Made by a program: the position numbers and the translations under genes | Shown here: one piece after another, positions 42,102-51,047 of the stretch | Position numbering within the stretch: position 1 is the first letter of the stretch | How the letters are laid out: every line of letters starts with the position of its first letter | The notes under the pieces: model-generated | Database searches by the model: none | What the model saw: the letters and a program-made list of their open reading frames with translations, nothing else | Told to the model about the DNA's origin: nothing | Assembly: GCF_019654975.1 (NCBI RefSeq) | Contig: NZ_BPEW01000005.1 | Location: 124,001 to 188,000 of the forward strand | DNA length: 64,000 bases | DNA from: Shewanella sp. c952 | Lineage (GTDB): Bacteria; Pseudomonadota; Gammaproteobacteria; Enterobacterales; Shewanellaceae | Direction of reading: 5' to 3'

Positions 42102-43613
42102 ATGAAAGCGTCACTTCAGCTCAAAATGGGTCAGCAGCTAACCATGACTCCACAGTTACAGCAGGCAATCCGCCTCTTGCAACTGTCCTCTTTAGAGCTG
42201 CAGCAAGAGATCCAACAAGCATTAGAGTCTAACCCCTTGCTTGAATTAGATGAAGAGCAGTCTGACGGCGAACCCGTTAGCAACGAAGACCGCACCACCA
42301 GCGAATCAGACAGCTATTCTGAGTCCGATAGTGACAACGATTATAGTGCGAGTGCCGATGTTGATCCCCAGCAAGATAGCGCCGCAGTTGAAACTTCTGA
42401 TGCATTAACCCAAGACTCAATGCCAGATGAACTGCCGATGGATACCACCTGGGACGAGGTCTATACCGTCTCATCAAATGCAAGTTCTGGCGGTATGCGC
42501 GATGACGATATGCCATTCCAAGGTGAAACCAGCGAAGGTTTATATGAGCACCTTGAGTGGCAAAAGAACTTAACACCATTTTCTGATAACGATCTTGCTA
42601 TCGCCACCGCTATTATTGATGCTATTGACGAACGTGGTTACCTCACTCAAAACTGCGAAGATATTCTTGAAGCCATGGGCGACCCTGAGATTGAGATTGA
42701 TGAAGTTGAAGCCGTGCTCAAGCGCGTGCAGCATTTTGATCCCATTGGTGTTGCCGCTCGCGACTTAAGCGAATGTCTATTGATCCAACTGGCGCAATAT
42801 GCCGCGACAACGCCGCATATTGACAATGCCCGCCTACTCATCAAAGACTACTTGGATTTGATTGCAGGGCGCGATTTTAGACAGTTAATGCGTAAAACTA
42901 AGCTTAAAGAAGATGAGCTACGTGAAGCTATTAGCTTGATCCAAACTCTCAACCCAAGACCAGGGCTGGCAGTCACCCGCAGCAAAGATGAATACGTTAT
43001 TCCTGATGTATCAGTGGCCAAAAAGAAAGGTCGCTGGGTGGTTGAACTAAATCCAGATTACATGCCTAAAATTAATGTTAATCAGCATTACGCATCAATG
43101 GCTCGCAGCACTAAAAGCCAAGCCGATGGCCAGTTTATCCGTGGTCATTTGCAGGAAGCTAAGTGGTTTATCAAAAGTTTAGAAAGTCGTAATGAAACAT
43201 TATTAAAGGTTAGTAACTGCATTGTAAAATTCCAGCAAGGCTTCTTTGAATATGGCGATGAAGCCATGAAGCCAATGGTATTAAATGATATCGCAGAAGC
43301 TGTTGAGATGCATGAGTCCACCATCTCAAGGGTTACCACTCAAAAGTATATGCATACCCCAAGAGGTATTTTCGAATTAAAGTATTTCTTCTCTAGTCAT
43401 GTCGGAACCGACGACGGTGGAGAGTGCTCATCTACAGCTATTAGAGCGTTTATTAAGAAGTTAGTCGCTGCTGAAAACCAAAAGAAACCATTAAGCGATA
43501 GCAAAATGGCGCAACTTTTGGCAGAACAAGGGATTAAAGTTGCTCGTCGTACCATCGCGAAATACCGTGAAGCAATGCTTATCCCGCCCTCAAACCAACG
43601 TAAGAGTTTATAA
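42102..43613 (+). CDS. rpoN: RNA polymerase sigma-54 factor
   Basis: 503-residue alternative sigma factor for enhancer-dependent promoters. Gln/Leu-rich region I ([20 protein letters not shown]), a long acidic region II (about 48-140, rich in Asp/Ser/Glu), core-binding region, HTH, and the RpoN box [10 protein letters not shown] (about 484-493). Region II is somewhat longer than in E. coli (477 aa total). Heads the nitrogen-PTS cluster hpf-ptsN-rapZ-npr. Confidence 0.97.
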   Translation: MKASLQLKMGQQLTMTPQLQQAIRLLQLSSLELQQEIQQALESNPLLELDEEQSDGEPVSNEDRTTSESDSYSESDSDNDYSASADVDPQQDSAAVETSDALTQDSMPDELPMDTTWDEVYTVSSNASSGGMRDDDMPFQGETSEGLYEHLEWQKNLTPFSDNDLAIATAIIDAIDERGYLTQNCEDILEAMGDPEIEIDEVEAVLKRVQHFDPIGVAARDLSECLLIQLAQYAATTPHIDNARLLIKDYLDLIAGRDFRQLMRKTKLKEDELREAISLIQTLNPRPGLAVTRSKDEYVIPDVSVAKKKGRWVVELNPDYMPKINVNQHYASMARSTKSQADGQFIRGHLQEAKWFIKSLESRNETLLKVSNCIVKFQQGFFEYGDEAMKPMVLNDIAEAVEMHESTISRVTTQKYMHTPRGIFELKYFFSSHVGTDDGGECSSTAIRAFIKKLVAAENQKKPLSDSKMAQLLAEQGIKVARRTIAKYREAMLIPPSNQRKSL

Positions 43614-43643
43614 CTCAAAATTAGGCACTTGGAGGAATTTTCT

Positions 43644-43931
43644 ATGCAAATTAACCTTACTGGACATCACATCGAAATCACCGCGTCACTGCGTGGCTAT
43701 GTCGAAGAAAAGTTTACAAAGCTTGAACGTCATTTCGATCAGATCAATAATGTCCACGTCATTTTGAACGTAGAAAAAATGCAGCAGATTGCCGAAGCCA
43801 GAATTCACCTTAAAAAAGGGGAAATTTTTGCGACTTCGGAACATGCGGACATGTACGCCGCAATCGACTCCCTGATCGATAAATTAGATCGTCAGGTTAT
43901 TAAACACAAAGAGAAGCTGACCAAACACTAA
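43644..43931 (+). CDS. hpf: Ribosome hibernation promoting factor (short HPF)
   Basis: 95-residue protein binding the ribosome decoding region and favouring 100S dimers with RMF. Starts MQINLTGHHIEITASLRGYV; the GGAGG at 43631-43635 gives 8-nt spacing to this ATG, so the in-frame TTG at 43629 is rejected. Length equals E. coli HPF. Between rpoN and ptsN as usual. Confidence 0.95.
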   Translation: MQINLTGHHIEITASLRGYVEEKFTKLERHFDQINNVHVILNVEKMQQIAEARIHLKKGEIFATSEHADMYAAIDSLIDKLDRQVIKHKEKLTKH

Positions 43932-43933
43932 CG

Positions 43934-44377
43934 ATGGAACTATGTACCATCCTGCAGCCGGAATGCACCACCTGTGCCACTCCGGGCAGTAAGAAAAAAG
44001 TACTGGAACTCATCAGCGACATTGCCGCTGTCCAGTACCCTACTCTATCTTCACAAGAGATATTCGAGAGCCTTTTGGCTCGCGAGAAAATGGGTAGCAC
44101 AGGTATAGGCAACGGTATCGCAATCCCGCATGGGCGGTTGACCAATATTGACCATCCACTGGGCATATTAATCAAATGCGAAACACCGATCTCTTTTGAC
44201 TCGATAGATAAGCAGCCAGTCGACATATTGTTTGCACTTTTGGTTCCTGCAGAGCAATGTGAGCAACACCTAGCCACTTTGTCTTCAATGGCTGAAAAGC
44301 TTAACGATAAAGCTATTGTTAAGCAGTTGAGAAAAAGCACGAGTGAATCAGAGTTATATGATTTGATCACTCAATAG
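43934..44377 (+). CDS. ptsN: Nitrogen-PTS enzyme IIA (PtsN)
   Basis: 147-residue EIIA of the regulatory nitrogen phosphotransferase system. PTS EIIA-type-2 fold; active His66 in GIAIPHGRL. It starts 2 nt after hpf. Followed by a hairpin before rapZ and npr. Confidence 0.95.
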   Translation: MELCTILQPECTTCATPGSKKKVLELISDIAAVQYPTLSSQEIFESLLAREKMGSTGIGNGIAIPHGRLTNIDHPLGILIKCETPISFDSIDKQPVDILFALLVPAEQCEQHLATLSSMAEKLNDKAIVKQLRKSTSESELYDLITQ

Positions 44378-44388
44378 CCAATTACTCA

Positions 44389-44434
44389 GGTCTTTAAGTA
44401 ACCTTATGTTAAACAAGTAGGTTATTTAAAGACC
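44389..44434 (+). terminator. Long hairpin between ptsN and rapZ
   Basis: 16-bp arms GGTCTTTAAGTAACCT (44389-44404) and AGGTTATTTAAAGACC (44419-44434), one G-U pair, loop of 14 nt. There is no real T run after it, so it may be a processing or partial-termination hairpin that sets different expression for rapZ-npr. Confidence 0.5.
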
Positions 44435-44579
44435 TTAGTATTTATGACAGCAATATTATTTATTCTCTCCTTCTTGCCTAAGCTCTTGCTTTCACCAATA
44501 AAAAAGTTAATCTATACCCTTATACATCTTGTAAACATATATAAAACACTCATTCTAACTTCTATCAGGTAGTCAAAAG

Positions 44580-45434
44580 ATGAAACTCGTTCTTGTCTCT
44601 GGTCGTTCAGGCTCTGGTAAATCCGTTCTTCTAAGGATGTTAGAAGATCTCGGCTATTATTGTGTCGATAATCTTCCGTTACCGATGATGGGAACACTGT
44701 TAGAGCAGCTAACGGGAAATTCGGAGCTCGTGGCAATTAGTGTCGATATTCGCAATATGCCAGAGAAAGATACAGAGCTGGAAAAACACCTAACTAATCT
44801 ACCTGAAGGTGTCGAACTACTCAGCTTCTTTCTCAACTCAAGCGATGAAGTATTGCTTAAACGCTATAACGAAACCCGACGACTTCATCCGCTGTCTCAT
44901 TCGAATATCTCATTGAAAGAAGCCATTCAGCTTGAAGGCCGTCAGCTAGAACCATTAGCCAAAATAGTCGACCACTATATCGATACTTCAAACCTCAACA
45001 TCTACGATCTTAACGATCAAGTTCGTGAGATTTTATTGGGTAATGTTGATAAAGAGCTAATGATCAAGTTTGAGTCTTTTGGTTTTAAACATGGTATGCC
45101 TACCGAAGCCGACTTTATGTTCGATGTTAGATTTCTGCCTAACCCGCATTGGGAGCCCGAACTAAGGCCAATGACGGGGCTTGATAAGCCGGTACAGGAT
45201 TTTCTCAATCAACGCCCATTGGTGAATAAATTTATCTGGCAGATAGAGAATTTACTCCGTACATGGCTGCCAGATTTAGAGCGTAATAATCGCAGCTATT
45301 TGACCATTGCTATTGGTTGTACCGGAGGCCAACATCGCTCTGTGTATGTAACCGAAAGGCTTGCTGAACACTTTAAAGATGGACGGCATAAAGTGACAAC
45401 TAGCCACCGCGAGTTAAAAAATGCCAACGATTGA
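44580..45434 (+). CDS. rapZ: RNase adapter protein RapZ
   Basis: 284-residue GTP/ATP-binding protein that guides RNase E to the GlmZ small RNA and senses glucosamine-6-phosphate. Walker A GRSGSGKS (8-15), Walker B region [11 protein letters not shown]-terminal sensing domain [20 protein letters not shown]. Overlaps npr by 14 nt. Confidence 0.96.
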   Translation: MKLVLVSGRSGSGKSVLLRMLEDLGYYCVDNLPLPMMGTLLEQLTGNSELVAISVDIRNMPEKDTELEKHLTNLPEGVELLSFFLNSSDEVLLKRYNETRRLHPLSHSNISLKEAIQLEGRQLEPLAKIVDHYIDTSNLNIYDLNDQVREILLGNVDKELMIKFESFGFKHGMPTEADFMFDVRFLPNPHWEPELRPMTGLDKPVQDFLNQRPLVNKFIWQIENLLRTWLPDLERNNRSYLTIAIGCTGGQHRSVYVTERLAEHFKDGRHKVTTSHRELKNAND

Positions 45435-45696
45435 ACGACAAGTTACCATATGCAATAAGCTTGGGCTTCATGCCCGAGCCGCAACTAAACTGGTGGTATT
45501 AGCCTCTGAATTTGATGCTGAAATCACAATAATCCAAGGCGAAAAACAAGCATCCGCTGTAAGTGTACTAGGCTTACTAATGTTGGAGACTGGAATGGGC
45601 AAATCCATAAAACTAGTTGCCACAGGAGCAGATGCTGAGCCAGCATTAGAGGCCATATGCCATTTAATTAATGCCAAATTTGACGAAGACAGCTAG
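45421..45696 (+). CDS. ptsO: Nitrogen-PTS phosphocarrier NPr
   Basis: 91-residue HPr homologue passing phosphate from EI-Ntr to PtsN. Active His17 in [13 protein letters not shown], conserved Ser region [15 protein letters not shown]. Last gene of the rpoN cluster. The 130-nt spacer to mgtE contains a short repeat. Confidence 0.95.
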   Translation: MPTIERQVTICNKLGLHARAATKLVVLASEFDAEITIIQGEKQASAVSVLGLLMLETGMGKSIKLVATGADAEPALEAICHLINAKFDEDS

Positions 45697-45733
45697 CCCT
45701 CTTTTCCTGTAAAATTTATCCTTTATACCTCTG

Positions 45734-45783
45734 ATACCAATCCAATTAATTCAGTGAGCTATTTCTTGAGCCGATTGGTATTA
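45734..45783. repeat. Minimal 50-bp element with family-type inverted ends (copy F)
   Basis: ATACCAATC (45734-45742) at one end and GATTGGTAT (45773-45781) at the other, the same terminal sequences as copies C-E but with almost no interior. Possibly a deletion derivative or a solo end pair between npr and mgtE. Confidence 0.5.
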
Positions 45784-45828
45784 CTTACGTTATTATATGT
45801 GCCTTTTACACGCGCCTGAGAGGGATCC

Positions 45829-47193
45829 ATGCCGATTGAAGTCTTAGATAATGAAACAACAGACCAACGCCTCAATCAGCTGAATAAAGCATTAGGTAGC
45901 GGGATGTTCGTCCATGTCCGTAATATGCTGCAAGACATGGCAGCCACTGATATTGCCTTTATCCTCGAATCTTCGCCACCACGAACTCGTCAAGTCCTCT
46001 GGCAATTGATTGACCAAGAGCATACCGGCGAAATTCTCGATGAGCTGGGCGAAGAGCTGAAAGATAGCCTGATTAGTCAAATGAGTCCTGAGCGAGTCGC
46101 TAAAGCGGCCAAAAGCATGGACACCGATGACTTAGCCTATATTTTAAGAAGCTTACCTGACAGCGTCTTCAATGAGGTGCTGCAGTCTATGAGCACTCAA
46201 GATAGGGTCAGGGTTGAGCAAGCACTCTCCTATCCTGATGATACCGCCGGTAGTATTATGAATACCGATACGGTGACCTTAAGGCCTGACGTCAATATCG
46301 ATGTGATACTTCGCTATTTAAGAATTCGCGGCGAATTACCAGACGCAACCGATATGCTGTATGTGGTCGATAAGCATGATCGCGTACTTGGTGGTGTTCG
46401 TATTGCCGACCTACTGACTTGTAACCCTGATTCATCCATTAGGGATATCATGGCAGCCGATGTTGAGCCGATTCCCGTAGGCATGTCAGACAGTGAGGTC
46501 GCGCAGCTGTTCGAACGTCATGACTGGATGTCAGCTCCGGTAATTGATGATAACAACAAACTACTTGGCCGTATTACCATTGATGACGTGGTTGATGTTA
46601 TCCGTGAAGATGCTGAACACTCAATGATGGGTATGGCGGGTATGGACGATGATACCGATACCTTTGGCCCAGTGCTAAAAAGTACTTTTCGTCGTTCATT
46701 GTGGTTAACAGTTAATTTATTTGCCGCATTACTCGCCGCTTCTGTCAGCAACATGTTTGAGGGAACATTGGAGCAGTTCGCCACCATCGCGATTTTGATG
46801 ACCATTGTCCCCAGCATGGGCGGCGTAGCTGGTAACCAAACCTTAGCGCTGGTTATTCGTGGTATTGCCTTAGGTCAAATTGGTCAAAGTAACTCTAGAT
46901 GGCTTATCGGTAAAGAACTCGCCATTGGCTTCCTCAACGGCATACTATGGTCAGTTCTGGTCTTTGCGGCCGTTTGGGCATGGAAAGGTGATATCACGCT
47001 AGGAGCAACCATTGGTGGCGCTATGTTGATAAATATGACTGTCGCAGGGCTTGCCGGTGCCAGTATTCCACTTATCCTCAAAAAAATGAACATCGATCCT
47101 GCACTCGCTGGCGGTATGGTGTTAACCACAGTGACCGACGTGATTGGCCTATTTGCCTTCTTAGGCCTAGCCACCGTGTTCTTATTAAATTAA
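45829..47193 (+). CDS. mgtE: Magnesium transporter MgtE
   Basis: 454-residue Mg2+ channel/transporter. MgtE N domain (about 35-135), two CBS domains (about 137-255; VLGGVRIADLL, LLGRITIDDVVDVI) that sense Mg2+, and about five transmembrane helices (285-454) with TIVPSMGGVAGNQTLALVIRG and AGASIPLILKKMNIDPA. Single gene with its own terminator. Confidence 0.96.
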   Translation: MPIEVLDNETTDQRLNQLNKALGSGMFVHVRNMLQDMAATDIAFILESSPPRTRQVLWQLIDQEHTGEILDELGEELKDSLISQMSPERVAKAAKSMDTDDLAYILRSLPDSVFNEVLQSMSTQDRVRVEQALSYPDDTAGSIMNTDTVTLRPDVNIDVILRYLRIRGELPDATDMLYVVDKHDRVLGGVRIADLLTCNPDSSIRDIMAADVEPIPVGMSDSEVAQLFERHDWMSAPVIDDNNKLLGRITIDDVVDVIREDAEHSMMGMAGMDDDTDTFGPVLKSTFRRSLWLTVNLFAALLAASVSNMFEGTLEQFATIAILMTIVPSMGGVAGNQTLALVIRGIALGQIGQSNSRWLIGKELAIGFLNGILWSVLVFAAVWAWKGDITLGATIGGAMLINMTVAGLAGASIPLILKKMNIDPALAGGMVLTTVTDVIGLFAFLGLATVFLLN

Positions 47194-47211
47194 CTCGCTT
47201 AACTGAACCAC

Positions 47212-47242
47212 AAAAAATGCCGCCTTGATAGGCGGCATTTTT
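47212..47242 (+). terminator. Terminator after mgtE
   Basis: Perfect 12-bp arms AAAAATGCCGCC / GGCGGCATTTTT with a 6-nt loop (47213-47224, 47231-47242). Confidence 0.92.
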
Positions 47243-47249
47243 GTTAGGT

Positions 47250-47666
47250 TATACCAATCGGCATAAGTAGTGGGTCTACTCAGAGTGTTTTTTGGCGAAC
47301 TAATTCAAGGCGGATAATTGCCAGAATGGCTATTCCCTTTTGCCTTTATCCTACACCGAAGTAGGAAGCCAAAAACACGCCTTACAGGCGAGTTTTAGCG
47401 GCTCTGATGCGGCGTTAATGAGCTTGAACCTAGAACAACTATGTACTTCACTCACTGCAAACCACATGGCCTAGCATGTTCCTGACATGCTTAAGGCATT
47501 CCCTCCATCCTTGGAGGTCAGATGTGGTGAATGTCATTCATGCACGACTATATGGATATAGGAGGTAGAGTAACGCAGGAGCAGTTATCGAGGAGCATTT
47601 AATGACCTTGCCTCAAAACCGCTAAACGCTCGCTCAGTGACCAAATCTTTATAGCGATTGGTATTA
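47250..47666. repeat. Intergenic repeat element, copy C (full length)
   Basis: About 417 bases between mgtE and the modA-like gene. It begins TATACCAATCGGCATAAGTA and ends CTTTATAGCGATTGGTATTA, imperfect inverted ends. A 66-nt core (47462-47527) is identical to copy D and folds by eye into three stems: CCACAT/ATGTGG closing, GCATGT/ACATGC and CCTCC/GGAGG inside. No open frame of interest. The right end lies two bases from the modA-like stop codon. Confidence 0.85.
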
Positions 47667-47668
47667 TC

Positions 47669-48460
47669 CTACAGCTTTAACGGCGCACTAAAACCATAGT
47701 CAGCTAAGATAGACTGGCCTTTTTCTGACAACACAAACATCGCAAGCTTCCAAGCATCCGGTTTAGCAGCCTTTAATACGACTAAACCGTAATTTGCTCC
47801 CACTGCCAGCTCATCAGGTAATTGCACCACCTTAAGATTGGGCACTTCTTTTTGCGCCAACACTGCATTAGTGCAGTAGGTTAAGAAGATATCAGCGCGA
47901 TTGTTCTCCATTACCCAGCCATAAGTGTTACGTCCCACAGGGGCTTTTTTGCTGTTCTCGCCGCCAGTGAGCTGCAATGCTTTAGTTTCTAGCCGTACTT
48001 GTGCACCAGCACTAAAGGCATCCGCTTTAGCGAATACCTTCCATGCATAATCACCTGAAGGATCAGCTTTGGGCGTAGATGTACCTAGCCTTATATCGCT
48101 ACTAAGCATCTTCTGTAATAAACCTTCGCTATTGAGATCAACATCAGCCTGTGCAATGGCACACATCTGATTTTGAGCAAACATCACCACACTTTCAGCC
48201 AGTTCATTTCGCTGTAACGTTTGAGGATGCTTAATATTGGCAGAGGCAAAAACATCCACAACCTCACCAGCCTCTATCCGCTTTCTAAGCAGACCTGAAG
48301 GCGCAAAACGACTATTAACCGCTTGCCCTGATTCTAGCTGGTACGCAGCCACAATATCTGACATCGCATTTTTCAGACTACCCGCGGCGCGCATCTCAAT
48401 AGGTGCTGCGTTGGCTGTGAGAGGTAAGACTAATAACGAAGCGACAATCCATTTTTTCAT
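47669..48460 (-). CDS. Periplasmic molybdate-type substrate-binding protein (ModA-like)
   Basis: 263-residue periplasmic binding protein (type 2 fold). Signal peptide cleaved after ANA-AP (about residue 19). ModA-like stretches are MRAAGSLKNAMSDIVAAYQ, FAPSGLLRKRIEAGEVVDVFASANI, and FLTYCTNAVLAQKEVP. No modB or modC is next to it, so it is an orphan, and the ligand (molybdate, tungstate or other oxyanion or small organic) is not shown. Start 48460 preferred to 48472 on the GGAA site. The stop lies two bases from repeat copy C. Confidence 0.8.
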   Translation of the reverse strand: MKKWIVASLLVLPLTANAAPIEMRAAGSLKNAMSDIVAAYQLESGQAVNSRFAPSGLLRKRIEAGEVVDVFASANIKHPQTLQRNELAESVVMFAQNQMCAIAQADVDLNSEGLLQKMLSSDIRLGTSTPKADPSGDYAWKVFAKADAFSAGAQVRLETKALQLTGGENSKKAPVGRNTYGWVMENNRADIFLTYCTNAVLAQKEVPNLKVVQLPDELAVGANYGLVVLKAAKPDAWKLAMFVLSEKGQSILADYGFSAPLKL

Positions 48461-48658
48461 GTTAGTTTCCATAAGTGACTTTAACGCGACAATAAATAAA
48501 GCAATAACTGAGGGCGATCAAAAAGCATTTATCAATTGAAAACAATCTATAACGTCCTTGCGAGGCTATCCATGTTCAAGCGCTTGAATGGGATCACTCA
48601 AAAACCAAATTCATTAGACAAATAGTCGCAAATAACAATGACAGTTATCAGTATAAAA

Positions 48659-49327
48659 TTAGCTTAGTGGACTAAGAATAATCTCAACGCGGCGATTTTC
48701 AGCTCTTCCCGCTTTAGTCTCATTGCTAGTAATTGGTCTATCTTCGCCAACACCGTGTGAGACCACTCGCGCTGACGGTACTTTACGGCTCATCAAGTAG
48801 CTTGCTACTTCACTGGCTCTCACCTGCGATAATCTCATGTTGTACGAGGCTGCGCCCGAGCTATCGGTATGACCCATCACATTGAGTTTGGTCTCATCAT
48901 ATTCTAATGCAACTAACGCAACGCTGTTTAGCACTTGCTCTGCTCGCTGACTAAGATCGGTTTGGTCTACACCGAAAGTGACATCATTTGGCATATTCAA
49001 AATAATGGTATCACCGCTACGAGTCACACTCACGCCCGAAGATTGTAGTTGCTTACGCAGCTCTGCTTCTTGCACATCCATGTAGTAACCAATACCACCG
49101 CCAAGCGCAGCGCCAGATGCTGCGCCAATTAACGCACCTTTGCCTCTGTCACTTTTACTTGATGAAGCTACACCTATCGCAGCACCCGCTAATGCGCCAA
49201 TCAAGGCGCCATTAGTGGCTTTAGCATTTTGGGATTCATTGCTATATGGATTGGTTGTCTGACAACCTGACACAAACACTGCTGCAACAATACAACTAGC
49301 GATAGCACTACTGTGCTTAATACTCAT
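48659..49327 (-). CDS. OmpA-family lipoprotein with glycine zipper (YiaD-like)
   Basis: 222-residue outer-membrane lipoprotein. Lipobox VSGC (about residue 21), a glycine-zipper segment (about 38-80; GALIGALAGAAIGVASS, GAASGAALGGGIGYYMD), then an OmpA-like peptidoglycan-binding domain (about 110-220; MGHTDSSGAASYNMRLSQVR, AENRRVEI). Similar to E. coli YiaD/Pal-type proteins. ATG 49327 chosen because AGGAG lies eight bases away; the ATG six bases upstream is too close to it. Confidence 0.88.
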   Translation of the reverse strand: MSIKHSSAIASCIVAAVFVSGCQTTNPYSNESQNAKATNGALIGALAGAAIGVASSSKSDRGKGALIGAASGAALGGGIGYYMDVQEAELRKQLQSSGVSVTRSGDTIILNMPNDVTFGVDQTDLSQRAEQVLNSVALVALEYDETKLNVMGHTDSSGAASYNMRLSQVRASEVASYLMSRKVPSARVVSHGVGEDRPITSNETKAGRAENRRVEIILSPLS

Positions 49328-49789
49328 AAACATTACTCCTAACTGTCTTCATGCGAATAAAGACGACAACATATCGAGTGAATTTGTTAGCAGTATATAA
49401 GTCACCAGTGAATAGACAATGCCCAATGCGACAAGCGCTTTAAAAACGTACAACTCTTTGACGAGGCTCCCTTGCACCACAATCAAGCAAGCTTGCACCA
49501 TCTTGTAACGTCAATCACAACTCCACTTAAGCTCTCAAGTTGAAGTAAAAAACTAACGCACTGTTTTAATTTGAAATAACTTTATTTTTTGAATTTGGCA
49601 CAAAACAAGCATACCTATAAAGTAGTAAAAGCAGGTCCCATAGAAAGAGCGAAAATGCAGAGTAAAATAACTTAGAAAATTATCAGATAACTGCCAAAAG
49701 TTTGCCATGTTAAGCAAATATCTAAGCTTCAGTCCGTGGAATGTAGAGCGTTCAACAGTCCACATGTTAGTAATATAAAGAGGTAATTA
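49328..49789. other. Intergenic stretch, nothing recognisable
   Basis: About 460 AT-rich bases between the OmpA-like lipoprotein and the HTH gene. A minus-strand frame of about 70 codons exists (49553-49765), but it has no family features or convincing ribosome site. Only promoters for the flanking divergent genes are expected here. Confidence 0.45.
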
Positions 49790-50023
49790 ATGACAACAAT
49801 AAAACATGAACTCAACCTCAGCGTTATCGACGAAGTTAAAAATAATGGCAGATTACTGTCTGACGTTGCTAGGCAGTACGGCTTATCAACAAAAACAGTG
49901 TATCAACTGGTACGCCAAAGCGAGCAGCCTGAAAGCCGCAGTAAGATAATAAAATTAGAGATTGAGCAACTGCGTAGCCGCATTAGTAAACTCTCGGGAG
50001 AGCTCTGTCGGATCGGTCGCTAA
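49790..50023 (+). CDS. Small helix-turn-helix protein, transposase-like N-domain
   Basis: 77-residue protein with an HTH of the transposase/IS3 OrfA type (LLSDVARQYGLSTKTVYQLVRQ, about 21-42) and a charged coiled-coil helix (IIKLEIEQLRSRISKLSGEL, about 53-72). No catalytic transposase part follows, so it may be a decayed insertion element or a stand-alone DNA-binding protein. An AGAGG site lies before the ATG. A 14-bp inverted repeat lies just after it. Function unknown. Confidence 0.6.
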   Translation: MTTIKHELNLSVIDEVKNNGRLLSDVARQYGLSTKTVYQLVRQSEQPESRSKIIKLEIEQLRSRISKLSGELCRIGR

Positions 50024-50034
50024 CCGCCCTTATC

Positions 50035-50128
50035 GCAGAGGTAAAAGCATATCATTTCGCCCCAAAGGCATGAAAAAATATCGTCATAACAATAATAACT
50101 TAGACGCTAATTTCGCTTTTACCTCTGC
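50035..50128. repeat. Perfect 14-bp inverted repeat after the HTH gene
   Basis: GCAGAGGTAAAAGC (50035-50048) and GCTTTTACCTCTGC (50115-50128), separated by 66 bases. Too wide apart to be a simple terminator. It could be the ends of a tiny element, a paired RNA, or a binding site for the HTH protein. Confidence 0.6.
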
Positions 50129-50201
50129 ACCTTTTTCCTTTAATAATCACTCCAATATCACAGAATACCTGCAACACATTCAGTTACGCTGCTAAACTTA
50201 A

Positions 50202-50541
50202 TAATACCAATCAGTATAAGAAGTTGATCTACTCAGAGTGTTTTTGGCGAGCTGATCCAAGGCAGGCTAATCCAAGGTGAGTTATAGCGGCTTTGATGCT
50301 GCGCGTAGAATAACGATGCCCTTCATTCATTGCTAACCACATGGCCTAGCATGTTCCTGACATGCTTAAGGCATTCCCTCCATCCTTGGAGGTCAGATGT
50401 GGTGAATGGCATTAATGCACGACTATATGGATATGGGAGGTAAAGTAACGCAGGAGCTGTTACCGAGGAGCATTTAATGACCTTACCTCAAAGCCGGTAA
50501 ACTCTCGCTGAGCGAGCAAATCTTTATACTGATTGGTATAA
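50202..50541. repeat. Intergenic repeat element, copy D
   Basis: Starts TAATACCAATCAGTATAAG and ends CTTTATACTGATTGGTATA, good inverted ends. Same order of segments as copy C, but lacks the left-interior part (about 80 bases). Contains the 66-nt core at 50337-50402, base-for-base the same as in copy C. Ends 25 bases before the next lipoprotein gene. Confidence 0.85.
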
Positions 50542-50565
50542 CATATTCAACCAGAGGTAATATCA

Positions 50566-50994
50566 ATGGGGACTGACTTTGCAAATCCAGTAATCAAGAC
50601 AACGTTAATTTCAATGGCTTTGGCTTTCGTACTTTCAGGCTGTGTTAGCCAGCATGATTTGATGGTTGAGAAAGGCTTTCCACTTCCCTATGCCGACGGT
50701 TTTGATGACGGTTGTCATAGCGGTAACAAAGCTGGCGGTAGCTTATTCGACGAATTCAAAAAAGATGTCAATCGCTTCAACAGCGACAAACAGTATGCTC
50801 AAGGTTGGTCTGATGGTTTTAGACAATGTGAAACAGAGCAAGAGGCAGCGCAGCGTCAAACTAGAATGATAATCGAACAGCAACAGTTACAAGAGCAGAA
50901 AAAAGCCAACGATATAAACCAGCAGCATGCACTTGAACAAGAAGTGATGAAAGGCATCGATACCGATGCCCTCAAGAGCTTAGAAAAGCAATAG
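50566..50994 (+). CDS. Small lipoprotein, unknown function
   Basis: 142-residue lipoprotein with lipobox LSGC (about residue 26) after an N-terminal MGTDFANPVIKTTLI. The body has two similar short segments (YADGFDDGCHSGNKAGG and YAQGWSDGFRQCETEQ), each with G-F/W-D/S-D-G and a Cys, then a long Gln/Glu/Lys coiled coil (QQQLQEQKKANDINQQ). I do not recognise a family. A GAGG site lies eight bases upstream of the ATG, directly after repeat copy D. Confidence 0.75.
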   Translation: MGTDFANPVIKTTLISMALAFVLSGCVSQHDLMVEKGFPLPYADGFDDGCHSGNKAGGSLFDEFKKDVNRFNSDKQYAQGWSDGFRQCETEQEAAQRQTRMIIEQQQLQEQKKANDINQQHALEQEVMKGIDTDALKSLEKQ

Positions 50995-51004
50995 TAGTAC
51001 TGAT

Positions 51005-51038
51005 GAGACGCTAGTTTTTACAACGAAACTAGCGCCTC
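51005..51038. terminator. Hairpin between convergent lipoprotein genes
   Basis: GAGACGCTAGTTT (51005-51017) pairs with AAACTAGCGCCTC (51026-51038), one mismatch, 8-nt loop, in the 53-base gap between two convergent genes. No strong T run on either strand. Confidence 0.6.
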
Positions 51039-51047
51039 GTTGAGTCA

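Noticed and set aside
49962..50195. 77-codon frame overlapping the HTH gene
   Set aside because: Low-complexity Asn/Ser content, no family features, and it spans the inverted repeat; could be the frameshifted tail of a dead element but not supported as a gene.
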